Assembly: GCA_016218545.1 (NCBI GenBank)
Contig: JACRDQ010000029.1
Location: 18,034 to 82,033, forward strand
Source: Elusimicrobiota bacterium
GTDB lineage: Bacteria > Elusimicrobiota > Elusimicrobia > UBA1565 > UBA9628
Reading direction: 5' to 3'
DNA: 64,000 nt
The stretch's first letter is position 1. Each line of letters opens with the position of its first letter. A program made the position numbers and the translations under genes. Shown one piece after another: positions 26,456 to 33,859 of the stretch. Below the pieces are notes generated by a model. The model had not been told where the DNA came from, ran no database searches, and was given only the letters and a program-made list of their open reading frames with translations.

Positions 26456-27243
26456 ACGGCGCCCTCTTCGCTCTCGCGCTCGCCGCCCTGCTCCCTCTCT
26501 CGAGCCCGGTCTCCGCCGAAGACGACGTCGCCCCGAGGATCTCCATCCAGCCCAAGCGGGCCTCCAGCGGCGTGACCGGGCGCTTCCTCCAGCCCGACAC
26601 CAGCCTCATCGACACGCCGACGACCGCGGTCCTCGACTACGGCGGCTACTCGGCGACCACGCGGTTCTTCTCCGCGGGAGGGGTGCTCCAGCACGGCTCC
26701 TTCGGCGTCTTCCACCGCCTGAACATCGGCGCCTCCCTGAACGTGGACCGCCTCATCGGCACCGATTCCACCACCCGGCTCAGGGCCCCCAACGTGCAGG
26801 CGAAGTACCGGTTCTTCGACGGTGACGGTTGGATCCCCTCCGGGGCGATCGGCTTCGACGGACAGGGCTACCTCTACGACGCGGCGGCCAAGCGCTACAA
26901 CCACCGCCACCGCGGCTTCTTCCTGGCGGCGACCCAGGAGCTCTTCATCCCCGGGCTCCAGGCCCATCCCTCCTTCAACATCTCCGACTTCGACTCGAAC
27001 TCCATTTACGGGGCCATTCCCCTGAGCTTCAACATCAAGGACCGCGTGAACCTGATGTTCGAGTGGGACAACATCTCCGACTGGTCCCGCAGCCGCATCA
27101 ACTCCGGCATCCGGGTCTACGTGACCCCCGGCTTTCACGTCGATTTCGGCGTTCGCGGCATCGGCCAGGGAGGCCGCTTCGACGACGGCTCCCCCCGCGG
27201 CCCCGAGCGCCTCGTCCAGATCAAGTACAGCGGTAACTTTTAG
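26452..27243 (+). CDS. Outer-membrane beta-barrel-like protein
   Basis: 263 residues. The signal peptide ends near SPVSAED (22-24). The mature chain has alternating aromatic strands (TTRFFSAGGVLQHGSFGVFHRL, in part; VNLMFEWDNISDW; VDFGVRGIG) and finishes IKYSGNF, with the C-terminal Phe that BAM substrates use. This fits a small barrel, but no family was recognised. The ATG overlaps the regulator stop. Confidence 0.65.
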   Translation: MNGALFALALAALLPLSSPVSAEDDVAPRISIQPKRASSGVTGRFLQPDTSLIDTPTTAVLDYGGYSATTRFFSAGGVLQHGSFGVFHRLNIGASLNVDRLIGTDSTTRLRAPNVQAKYRFFDGDGWIPSGAIGFDGQGYLYDAAAKRYNHRHRGFFLAATQELFIPGLQAHPSFNISDFDSNSIYGAIPLSFNIKDRVNLMFEWDNISDWSRSRINSGIRVYVTPGFHVDFGVRGIGQGGRFDDGSPRGPERLVQIKYSGNF

Positions 27244-27248
27244 CGGCT

Positions 27249-27265
27249 CCCGGCGTCGCGCCGGG
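27249..27265 (+). other. Hairpin between outer-membrane gene and pfk
   Basis: CCCGGCG-TCG-CGCCGGG is a perfect seven-base-pair stem in the 35-base gap, just before GGAGGTGAC-ATG of the phosphofructokinase gene. It has no U-tract; it may be an mRNA processing or stability element. Confidence 0.4.
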
Positions 27266-27278
27266 GGCCGGAGGTGAC

Positions 27279-28340
27279 ATGAAGAAGAGAGTCGGCATGC
27301 TGACGGGCGGGGGCGACTGCCCCGGACTCAACCAGGCCATCCGGGGGGCGGTCTTCAAGCTCGAGAGCCTCGGCTACGAGTGCCTCGGCATCGAAGAGGG
27401 CTGGAAGGGCATGATCACCGGCAAGGCCTCCCCCCTCACCCGCGACAACGTCGAGGACCTCGCCTCCCGCGGCGGGACCGCCATCGGCACCTCCCGCACC
27501 AACCCCTTCAAGAAGGACGGAGGTCCGGAGGCGGTCCTCCAGACCTTCAAGAAGCTCAAGCTCGAGGCCCTCATCCCCATGGGAGGCGAGGACACCCTGG
27601 GCGTGGCCGCCCGCCTCTTCAAGGAGCACGCCTCCCACGTGGTGGGCGTGCCCAAGACCATGGACAACGACCTCTCGGCCACGGATTTCACCTTCGGCTT
27701 CGACACCGCGGTCACCGTGGCCATGGACGCCTGCGCGCGCCTGCTCGACACGGGCCGCAGCCACCGCCGCTGCATGGTCCTGGAGGTCATGGGCCGGCAC
27801 GCGGGCTGGGTCGCGCTCTACACCGGCATCGCCGCGGGCGCCGACTACGTGGGCCTGCCCGAGCGCAAGGTCGACGTCAAGGAGCTCGCGCGCGCGGTCC
27901 AGGCGGCCCACGACCGCAAGAAGGTCGCCCTGGTCGTGGTCTCCGAGGCCGTGGAGATCGAGGGCGGACCGAAGAAGAGGGAGGAGCTCGACGAGTTCGG
28001 CCACATGATCCTCCAGGAGCGCGAGGTCGGCGAGCAGATCGCCGAGATCGTCGAGGAGGAGACCGGGATCGAGACCCGGCACGCGACGATCGGCCACATC
28101 CAGCGCGGCGGGCACCCGACCCTCTTCGACCGCATCCTCGCCACGCGCGCGGGCATCCGCGCCGCGGAGCTCGTCCACGAGAAGCGCTGGGGCCAGATGG
28201 TGGCCCTGCGGGGCAACGACATGGTGCCGGTCTCCCTCGAGGAGGCCACGGCCAAGCTCAAGACCGTCACCCCGGAGTGGTTCTCCATCCTGGACACCCT
28301 GTGCAGGACTCCCCGCCGGGAGGCGGTCCGCGCCGCATGA
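27279..28340 (+). CDS. pfp: 6-phosphofructokinase, PPi-dependent type
   Basis: 353 residues of the PfkA family: LTGGGDCPGLN (8-18), TSRTNPF (71-77), GGEDT (102-106), PKTMDND (125-131) and MGRHAGW. ATP enzymes have GGDGS and PGTIDND. Asp and Lys at the two specificity positions (E. coli 104 and 124) indicate pyrophosphate as donor, as in the Amycolatopsis methanolica enzyme, which shares GGEDTLGVA. It would interconvert fructose-6-phosphate and fructose-1,6-bisphosphate reversibly. A strong GGAGG precedes the ATG; the stop overlaps the next gene. Confidence 0.9.
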   Translation: MKKRVGMLTGGGDCPGLNQAIRGAVFKLESLGYECLGIEEGWKGMITGKASPLTRDNVEDLASRGGTAIGTSRTNPFKKDGGPEAVLQTFKKLKLEALIPMGGEDTLGVAARLFKEHASHVVGVPKTMDNDLSATDFTFGFDTAVTVAMDACARLLDTGRSHRRCMVLEVMGRHAGWVALYTGIAAGADYVGLPERKVDVKELARAVQAAHDRKKVALVVVSEAVEIEGGPKKREELDEFGHMILQEREVGEQIAEIVEEETGIETRHATIGHIQRGGHPTLFDRILATRAGIRAAELVHEKRWGQMVALRGNDMVPVSLEEATAKLKTVTPEWFSILDTLCRTPRREAVRAA

Positions 28341-28900
28341 CGCCCGAGCCCCTGCGGTTCCAGCGCCGCACCGTCCTCGTCAAGAGGTCGCTGCAGCTCA
28401 AGTACATCGGGATGGTCTTCCTCAGCGTCCTCATCTCGTCGCTGATCGTCGGCGGAGACATCTACTACTCGATGGCGCGGGTCATCCTGACGGAGAACCC
28501 GTCGCTGGCCCCCGCGATCAGCCAGTTCAACGTGATCATCCTGGTCAAGCTCATCCTCTACCTGGGGCTCATGGTCCTCATCTCGCTCTACGTCTCCCAC
28601 CGCTTCGCGGGCCCCATCTACCGGTTCGAGAAATCCGCGCAGGCCGTCTCGGGCGGCGACCTGACCCACCGGGTCGCCCTGCGCACGGGCGACGAGCTCA
28701 TGGAGCTCCAGGACGAGTTCAACGCCATGGTGGCCAGCCTGCAGTCCCTCATCGAGAAGGACCGCGCCCTGACCCGCCGACTGGAGGAACGCGTCGCGGC
28801 CGCGGCCAAGAAGCTCCCGGAGGAGTCCTCCGCGGCGCGCGAAGACCTCGAGTCCATCAGGCTCGAGCTCGAGCACCTCACGAGCGCCTTCAAACTCTGA
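28337..28900 (+). CDS. HAMP-domain membrane protein without output domain
   Basis: 187 residues. There are two TM helices (about 24-46 and 68-88) with a short periplasmic loop of some 20 residues. A HAMP module follows (HRFAGPIYRFEKSA, GDLTHRVALRTGDELMELQDEFNAM). A coiled-coil tail runs from about 140 to the end. There is no kinase, cyclase or chemoreceptor module. It may partner a soluble signalling protein, for example the CheY-like regulator upstream in the same run. It overlaps pfk (ATGA), and its stop shares a base with the TolC start (TGATG). Confidence 0.8.
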   Translation: MTPEPLRFQRRTVLVKRSLQLKYIGMVFLSVLISSLIVGGDIYYSMARVILTENPSLAPAISQFNVIILVKLILYLGLMVLISLYVSHRFAGPIYRFEKSAQAVSGGDLTHRVALRTGDELMELQDEFNAMVASLQSLIEKDRALTRRLEERVAAAAKKLPEESSAAREDLESIRLELEHLTSAFKL

Positions 28901-30171
28901 TGCGTCCGACGCTGCTCATCCTCGCCCTGCTCCTCGCGCTCCCCGCGGCCGCCGAGCCCCCGGCCGTCGAGGGCCGCGTCATCACCCTCGAAGACGCGGT
29001 CCGCCTGGCGACCCTCAACGACGCGAGGGTCCTCTCGGCCGAACAGGACGCCATCATCGCCCAGCAGCGCGTCAGAGAGGCCTGGTTCCAGTTCCTGCCC
29101 GAGGTCGGGTTCCAAGCCAGCGCCTCGAAATACGAGGCCCGCTACCCCTTCGCGCTCTCGACCGTCTCGCGCAACCTCCTGGCCTTCCCCGGAGCGGACC
29201 AGAACCTCTACTCGGGCAGCGGCTACTGGTATCTCCCGGTCTACGAGGGCGGGCGGCACGTCAACACCCTCTACCTCGCCAAGGCGGCGCTGAAAGCGGC
29301 GCGCAGCAACTACGACACGGCGCGGCGCGAGATCGTCCTGACCGCCAAGGAGGCCTTCTTCCGGCTGATCCTCTCGCAGGAGAAGCTGGACTCCTCGGTC
29401 CGCATCGAGGAGGAGACGCGCAGGCTCTCCGATGAATCCGGCCTCGGCGCCTGGGACCGCCTCGAAGCCGAGGCCCTGCTCGGCGAAGCCCGCGCGGAGG
29501 CCACCAACGCCCGCCACCTCTTCGAGGCGGGGCGGCTCGCCCTCCTCAAGAACCTGAACCTCGAGTTCGACACGATCTTCCGGGTCGAGGGCAGCCTCAA
29601 GACCGAGCCCCTGGAGATCGACATCGACCGGGCCACGGTCTGGGCCATGGAGCTCCGGCCCGAACTTCAGTCGCAGACCTATCGGGCCGAGATGGACGCC
29701 ATCGGCGTCAACCTTGCCATGAGCCGCAGGAACCCGACCGTCTTCTTCGCCGGGGACTACGAGCTCACCGGACAGCGGTTCCCGCTCAAGCAGAACAACT
29801 GGGACGCGACCCTCGGCATCAAGGTCCCCCTCGCCTACGACCTCTTCACCCAGGTCAAGCAGAAGGAGGCCGAGCAGCGCCAAGGCTCGCTCAAGCGCGC
29901 GGAGCTGCAGGACCGGGTCCGGCTCGATGTCCGGCAGGCCTGGGAGAACCTCCGCTACTGGCAGAAGGAGTTCCCGCTCCGCGACACCCACCACGCCGAG
30001 CTCAGGCGTCTCTTCGAGAAGGCCGCGCAGTCGTCGGGTTCCCCGCTCGCCAGACTGCGCGCCTCGAAGCGCCTCTCCGACGCGAGGCTGGCTCACCTGG
30101 AATCCGTGACCGAGCACATCCTGGCGGTCGCCAAGCTCGAATGGGCGGTGGGCAGGGCCCTGGAGCAGTGA
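28900..30171 (+). CDS. TolC-family outer-membrane efflux protein
   Basis: 423 residues. The signal peptide ends PAAAEPP (16-20). Two long helical halves with the OEP pattern follow: ITLEDAVRLATLND near 30-43, SNYDTARREIVLTAKEAFFRLI, and a second VRLDVRQAWENLRYW. These form the trimeric outer-membrane/periplasmic channel of tripartite exporters. No inner-membrane pump or adaptor gene is adjacent, so the partners are elsewhere. It starts on the stop of the HAMP gene and its own stop overlaps the patatin GTG start. Confidence 0.86.
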   Translation: MRPTLLILALLLALPAAAEPPAVEGRVITLEDAVRLATLNDARVLSAEQDAIIAQQRVREAWFQFLPEVGFQASASKYEARYPFALSTVSRNLLAFPGADQNLYSGSGYWYLPVYEGGRHVNTLYLAKAALKAARSNYDTARREIVLTAKEAFFRLILSQEKLDSSVRIEEETRRLSDESGLGAWDRLEAEALLGEARAEATNARHLFEAGRLALLKNLNLEFDTIFRVEGSLKTEPLEIDIDRATVWAMELRPELQSQTYRAEMDAIGVNLAMSRRNPTVFFAGDYELTGQRFPLKQNNWDATLGIKVPLAYDLFTQVKQKEAEQRQGSLKRAELQDRVRLDVRQAWENLRYWQKEFPLRDTHHAELRRLFEKAAQSSGSPLARLRASKRLSDARLAHLESVTEHILAVAKLEWAVGRALEQ

Positions 30172-31157
30172 GGGCGGGGCGCATCCGGGCCCTCGCGGCC
30201 GCGCTCGGGGCCGTCCTCCTCTGCGCAGCGCCCTCGCAAGCCCTCCCGCCCCTCGACCAGGACGCGCTGCTGCGCGACCACCTCTGGAGGGAGGTCACGC
30301 TCCGCCCCAAGGGACGGCGGCCCACGATCGGCCTCGTCCTCTCCGGAGGGTCCCTGCGCGCCCTGGCCCACTCCGGGGTCTACTCGGTCCTCGAGAACGC
30401 GGGCTTCCCCATCGACGTGGTGGCCGGCGTCTCGATGGGCGCGGTCCTCGGCTCGGCCATCGCCTCGGGGATGCCGAGCCGGATGCTGACCCAGATGGCG
30501 CCCAAGATCGGGTTCCGCGGGGCGAGCAACTACGGGGCCTTCAGCCTCGCCCGCCTGGCCTTCTTCGACAGCCCCCTCTCCTCCGAGAAGACGGCGCGCT
30601 GGGTCGACACGGTCCTGCGCCGCCCCAGGTTCGAGGACCTCAAGCGGCCCTTCGCCTGCGTGGCCATGGACATCAAGTCCGGCGAGGAGATCATGTTCCG
30701 CGAGGGGCCCTTGGGCCCGGCCGTCCGCGCCAGCATGAACCTCCCCGGCATCTTCTCCCCCGTGCAGTACCGGCACCGCTACCTGGTCGACGGCGGCGTC
30801 GTGAACTTCATCCCGGTCAACGCCGCGCGCCTGCTGGGCGCCCACTACGTCGTCGCCTCGGTCACGGACCTCGACTACTCCCAGTCCCGTCTCAAGAGCA
30901 TGCTCAACACCCTCGAGCAGGTCATCGACATCAGGGGGGCGCTCCTGGCGCGCGAGCAGCGCAAGGCGGCCAACTTCCTCATCGAGCCCAAGGTCCACGA
31001 CATCGGATTCGTCGAGACCCTGAAAGCCCTGGACCTGGTGGCGCAAGGGGTCATCTCCGCGCGCCGGCGCCTGCCGGCCCTCCAGGAGGACCTCATCCTC
31101 TTCTCCCACCCCCGGCTGGCCGAGGACTGGATTTCCGAAGGCCGGAGGCGCCGGTGA
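30168..31157 (+). CDS. Exported patatin-like phospholipase
   Basis: 329 residues from a GTG overlapping the TolC stop (GTGA); an in-frame ATG 27 bases upstream is less likely. A signal peptide covers 1-25. Patatin fold: oxyanion loop SGGSLRALAHSG (variant of GGGxRG), Ser89 in GVSMG, and Asp in YLVDGG. It should be a periplasmic or outer-membrane lipid acyl hydrolase. It differs from the cytoplasmic cNMP-linked patatin at 19893. It is coupled to TolC upstream and a TPR protein downstream, possibly an envelope-lipid module. Confidence 0.86.
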   Translation: MRAGRIRALAAALGAVLLCAAPSQALPPLDQDALLRDHLWREVTLRPKGRRPTIGLVLSGGSLRALAHSGVYSVLENAGFPIDVVAGVSMGAVLGSAIASGMPSRMLTQMAPKIGFRGASNYGAFSLARLAFFDSPLSSEKTARWVDTVLRRPRFEDLKRPFACVAMDIKSGEEIMFREGPLGPAVRASMNLPGIFSPVQYRHRYLVDGGVVNFIPVNAARLLGAHYVVASVTDLDYSQSRLKSMLNTLEQVIDIRGALLAREQRKAANFLIEPKVHDIGFVETLKALDLVAQGVISARRRLPALQEDLILFSHPRLAEDWISEGRRRR

Positions 31158-32128
31158 GCGAACGCCGCGGCCTTCGCCTGGCCCTGGCCGCCCTGTGCCT
31201 TCTGGCCGCTCCCGGACGGGCCGGCGCGGCGATCAGCCTGCGCTGGCGCTCCGAGGAGTTCAAGAAGGTCGAGACCCTCTTCGAGGAGAGGCGCTACGCC
31301 GAGGTGGTCAAGGCGCTCTCCGGCCAGGGACTCACGCGACTGCGCTTCTCCGGGAGGCTGTGCAACGCCTACGTGTACCTCGGCTTCAGCCACGAGCAGC
31401 TGGGCCAGTACGACAAGGCCATGGGCGTCTACCAGCTGGGAGCCCAGCTCTGCCCGCGCGACCGGGACTTGCTGACCCGGCTGGGCCTGCTCCAGCACGC
31501 CATGCAGCTCGACGAGGCCGCCCGCTCCATCCTCGAGCGGGTCGTCCAGGCCGATCCGCGGCACACGACCGCGCTGGTGGCTCTGGCCGAGATCGAGCGC
31601 AACCTCGGCTTCCTCGACCGCAGCGTGGACTACTACGAGCGGGCGCTCGAGATCCGGGACGAGGACGCCGCTCTCTATCGGACCTATGCCGAGGCGCTCT
31701 ACGACCGCCGTGACTTCTCCCTGGCGGAGGTCGCCATCCGCTGGTCGCTCAAGCTCGAGGACGCGCCGGAGTCCCGGCTGGTCCTCGCCCGCATCCGGCG
31801 CTCCCTCGGGTTCGCCATGGAGGCCGCCGAGATCGTCCGGCAGGCGGAGGAGGACGCCCCGATCGAGGACCGCCTCTCCTACGCCATGACGGCCGCTGTC
31901 TGGCACATGGAAGCGGGGCAGTGGCACAACGCCTGGTCGCAGGCCGGGCTCGTCCTCCAGCGCCGGCCGGACCACCCCCTGGCACGCTACGTGCGGGCCC
32001 GCGCCTACCTCCAGACCGGCAGGCCCCAGCTGGCCCTCAAGGACCTCGCAGTCGCCGCGGCCGGGCCCGAGCCCTTCGTCGCCAAAGCCTCCGCCGCGCT
32101 GGCCAGGGAGATCGAGAAGAGCCGATGA
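31154..32128 (+). CDS. Exported TPR-repeat protein
   Basis: 324 residues from a GTG overlapping the previous stop. A signal peptide precedes AGAAISLRW (about 25). From about 35 there are six to seven tetratricopeptide helices pairs (NAYVYLGFSHEQLGQYDKAMGVY, ALVALAEIERNLGFLDRSVDYYERAL, in part). TPRs mediate protein contacts; this is likely a periplasmic scaffold or assembly factor for the TolC/patatin neighbours. The stop overlaps dapF (ATGA). Confidence 0.83.
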   Translation: MSERRGLRLALAALCLLAAPGRAGAAISLRWRSEEFKKVETLFEERRYAEVVKALSGQGLTRLRFSGRLCNAYVYLGFSHEQLGQYDKAMGVYQLGAQLCPRDRDLLTRLGLLQHAMQLDEAARSILERVVQADPRHTTALVALAEIERNLGFLDRSVDYYERALEIRDEDAALYRTYAEALYDRRDFSLAEVAIRWSLKLEDAPESRLVLARIRRSLGFAMEAAEIVRQAEEDAPIEDRLSYAMTAAVWHMEAGQWHNAWSQAGLVLQRRPDHPLARYVRARAYLQTGRPQLALKDLAVAAAGPEPFVAKASAALAREIEKSR

Positions 32129-32943
32129 GGGGCATCCTGGAGTTCTGGAAGCTGTGCGCCGCGGGCAACGATTTCGTCCTGGTCAGGAGCGAAGACGCCT
32201 CCCGGATCGGCATGAGCCTCAAGCGCCTGGCCCAGGTCCTCTGCAACCGCAGGCGCGGGGTCGGCGGCGACGGCCTCCTCGTCGTGGACCGACGGAAGGA
32301 CCTTCCGGCCGTGTCCTACCTCAACTCCGACGGGTCCGCCGCTTTCTGCGGGAACGGGACCCGGGCCGCGGCCCTCTGGCTCTACCTGCAGGGAATCACC
32401 CGCAAGGCGAGGGCGTTCTCCTTCATGTCCTCCGCCGGACTCATCCACGCCAAAGCCGCTCCGGACGGCAGGACGGCCTCCATCAGGATGCCCGACCCCA
32501 AAGGGCTCAGGCTCGGGCTCAAGCTCTCGGTGCCGGGCTGGCGCGGCACGGCGCACAGCGTGGACACCGGGGTCCCGCATCTCGTCGTCCCTGTCCGCGA
32601 GCTCGACGGCTTCGACGTCGCGGGCGTGGGACGGGCCCTGCGCCGCCATCCCGCCTTCCGGCCGGCCGGCGCCAACGTGGACTTCGTCACCCTGGGTCCG
32701 CGCAGGGTCGTCATGCGGACCTACGAACGCGGCGTGGAGGACGAGACCCTCGCCTGCGGCACCGGCGCCGTGGCGGCCGCGGTCGTGGCCGCGGCCCTGG
32801 GCTCCGCGGAGCCCCCGGTGAAGGTCCTCGTGCGCGGCGGAGACGTGCTGCAGGCCGATTTCCATCTTGAGGGAGGCGCGGCCCGCGAGGTCTGGCTCCA
32901 GGGTCCGGCGTCCATCGTCTACACAGGGGGATTCCCATGCTGA
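32125..32943 (+). CDS. dapF: Diaminopimelate epimerase
   Basis: 272 residues. Both catalytic cysteines are present: Cys75 (FCGNGTR) and Cys211 (LACGTGA). GNDFVLV near 14-20 and GVGGDGLL are family motifs. It converts LL- to meso-diaminopimelate for lysine and peptidoglycan. It overlaps the TPR gene upstream and dapA downstream by seven bases, making a DAP-pathway pair. Confidence 0.95.
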   Translation: MRGILEFWKLCAAGNDFVLVRSEDASRIGMSLKRLAQVLCNRRRGVGGDGLLVVDRRKDLPAVSYLNSDGSAAFCGNGTRAAALWLYLQGITRKARAFSFMSSAGLIHAKAAPDGRTASIRMPDPKGLRLGLKLSVPGWRGTAHSVDTGVPHLVVPVRELDGFDVAGVGRALRRHPAFRPAGANVDFVTLGPRRVVMRTYERGVEDETLACGTGAVAAAVVAAALGSAEPPVKVLVRGGDVLQADFHLEGGAAREVWLQGPASIVYTGGFPC

Positions 32944-33821
32944 AGCTCCAAGGCTCCATCGTCGCGCTGGCCACGCCGTTCTCCGCGCACGGGAACCTCG
33001 CCGAAGAGGCGTACCGGGCCCTCGTGCGCTGGCACCTCAAGTCCGGCACCTCGGGCCTCGTGCCCTGCGGCTCGACCGGAGAGGCCGCGACCCTCTCCCA
33101 CGAGGAATCCTGCCGCCTGATCTCCATCTGCGTAGAGGAGGCGGACCGGCGCCTGCCCGTCATCGCCGGCGTGGGCACCAACGACACGGCCAAGGCCGTC
33201 AAGCTGGCGGTCAAGGCGCAGGACCTCGGGGCCGACGCCGTCCTCCTGCTGGCCCCCTACTACAACAAGCCCACCCAGGAGGGCATCTACCGGCACTTCA
33301 AGGCCGTGGCCGAGGAAGTGGCGCTCCCCATCGTGATCTACAACATCCCGGGCCGCACCGGGGTCAACATCCTGCCCGCCACGGTCGCCCGCATGGCCGC
33401 GGACTTCAAGAACATCGCCGCGATCAAGGAGGCCTCGGGCAGCCTCGACCAGGTCTCCGAGATCCTCTCCCTCATCAAGCGCCCCTTCTCCGTGCTCTCG
33501 GGCGACGATTCCCTGACCCTGCCCATGATGGCGGTCGGGGCTGCGGGCGTCATCTCGGTCATCGCCAACATCGCGCCGCGCCGGACCGCGGAGCTCTGCT
33601 CCGCGGCCCTTAAGGGCGACTGGAAGAGGGCGCGCGCCCTGCACCTCAAGATGTTCCCCCTGGTCAAAGCCCTCTTCATCGAGACCAACCCCATCCCGGT
33701 CAAGGCCGCCCTTGAGATGCTGGGCAAGTGCCGCTGCGAGCCCCGCCTGCCCCTGACCCCCATCACCGGCCCCTCCCGCGAGGTCCTCAGGAAGCGGATG
33801 AAGGACTTCGGCCTTCTGTAG
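32937..33821 (+). CDS. dapA: 4-hydroxy-tetrahydrodipicolinate synthase
   Basis: 294 residues, standard length. The Schiff-base Lys164 (AAIKEASG), Tyr135 (IYNIPGR) and GSTGE loop (45-49) are present. The loop has Ser-Thr where many enzymes have Thr-Thr. It condenses pyruvate with aspartate semialdehyde, the first committed step to DAP and lysine. It is the last gene of the long dnaE-to-dapA run and is followed by a hairpin. Confidence 0.96.
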   Translation: MLKLQGSIVALATPFSAHGNLAEEAYRALVRWHLKSGTSGLVPCGSTGEAATLSHEESCRLISICVEEADRRLPVIAGVGTNDTAKAVKLAVKAQDLGADAVLLLAPYYNKPTQEGIYRHFKAVAEEVALPIVIYNIPGRTGVNILPATVARMAADFKNIAAIKEASGSLDQVSEILSLIKRPFSVLSGDDSLTLPMMAVGAAGVISVIANIAPRRTAELCSAALKGDWKRARALHLKMFPLVKALFIETNPIPVKAALEMLGKCRCEPRLPLTPITGPSREVLRKRMKDFGLL

Positions 33822-33840
33822 CGCCGGACGTCGGCCGGCG
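33822..33840 (+). terminator. Hairpin after dapA
   Basis: CGCCGG (33822-33827), a seven-base loop and CCGGCG (33835-33840) are followed by TTT. The U-run is short, so termination may be partial. It separates dapA from the promoter of the next gene. Confidence 0.5.
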
Positions 33841-33842
33841 TT

Positions 33843-33851
33843 TGGTATGAT
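33843..33851 (+). promoter_or_regulatory. Extended -10 promoter, leaderless start
   Basis: TGG-TATGAT ends nine bases before ATG 33860. AGGGG in between is too close to act as a Shine-Dalgarno, so the mRNA probably starts at or just before the ATG. Confidence 0.5.
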
Positions 33852-33859
33852 TCAGGGGC

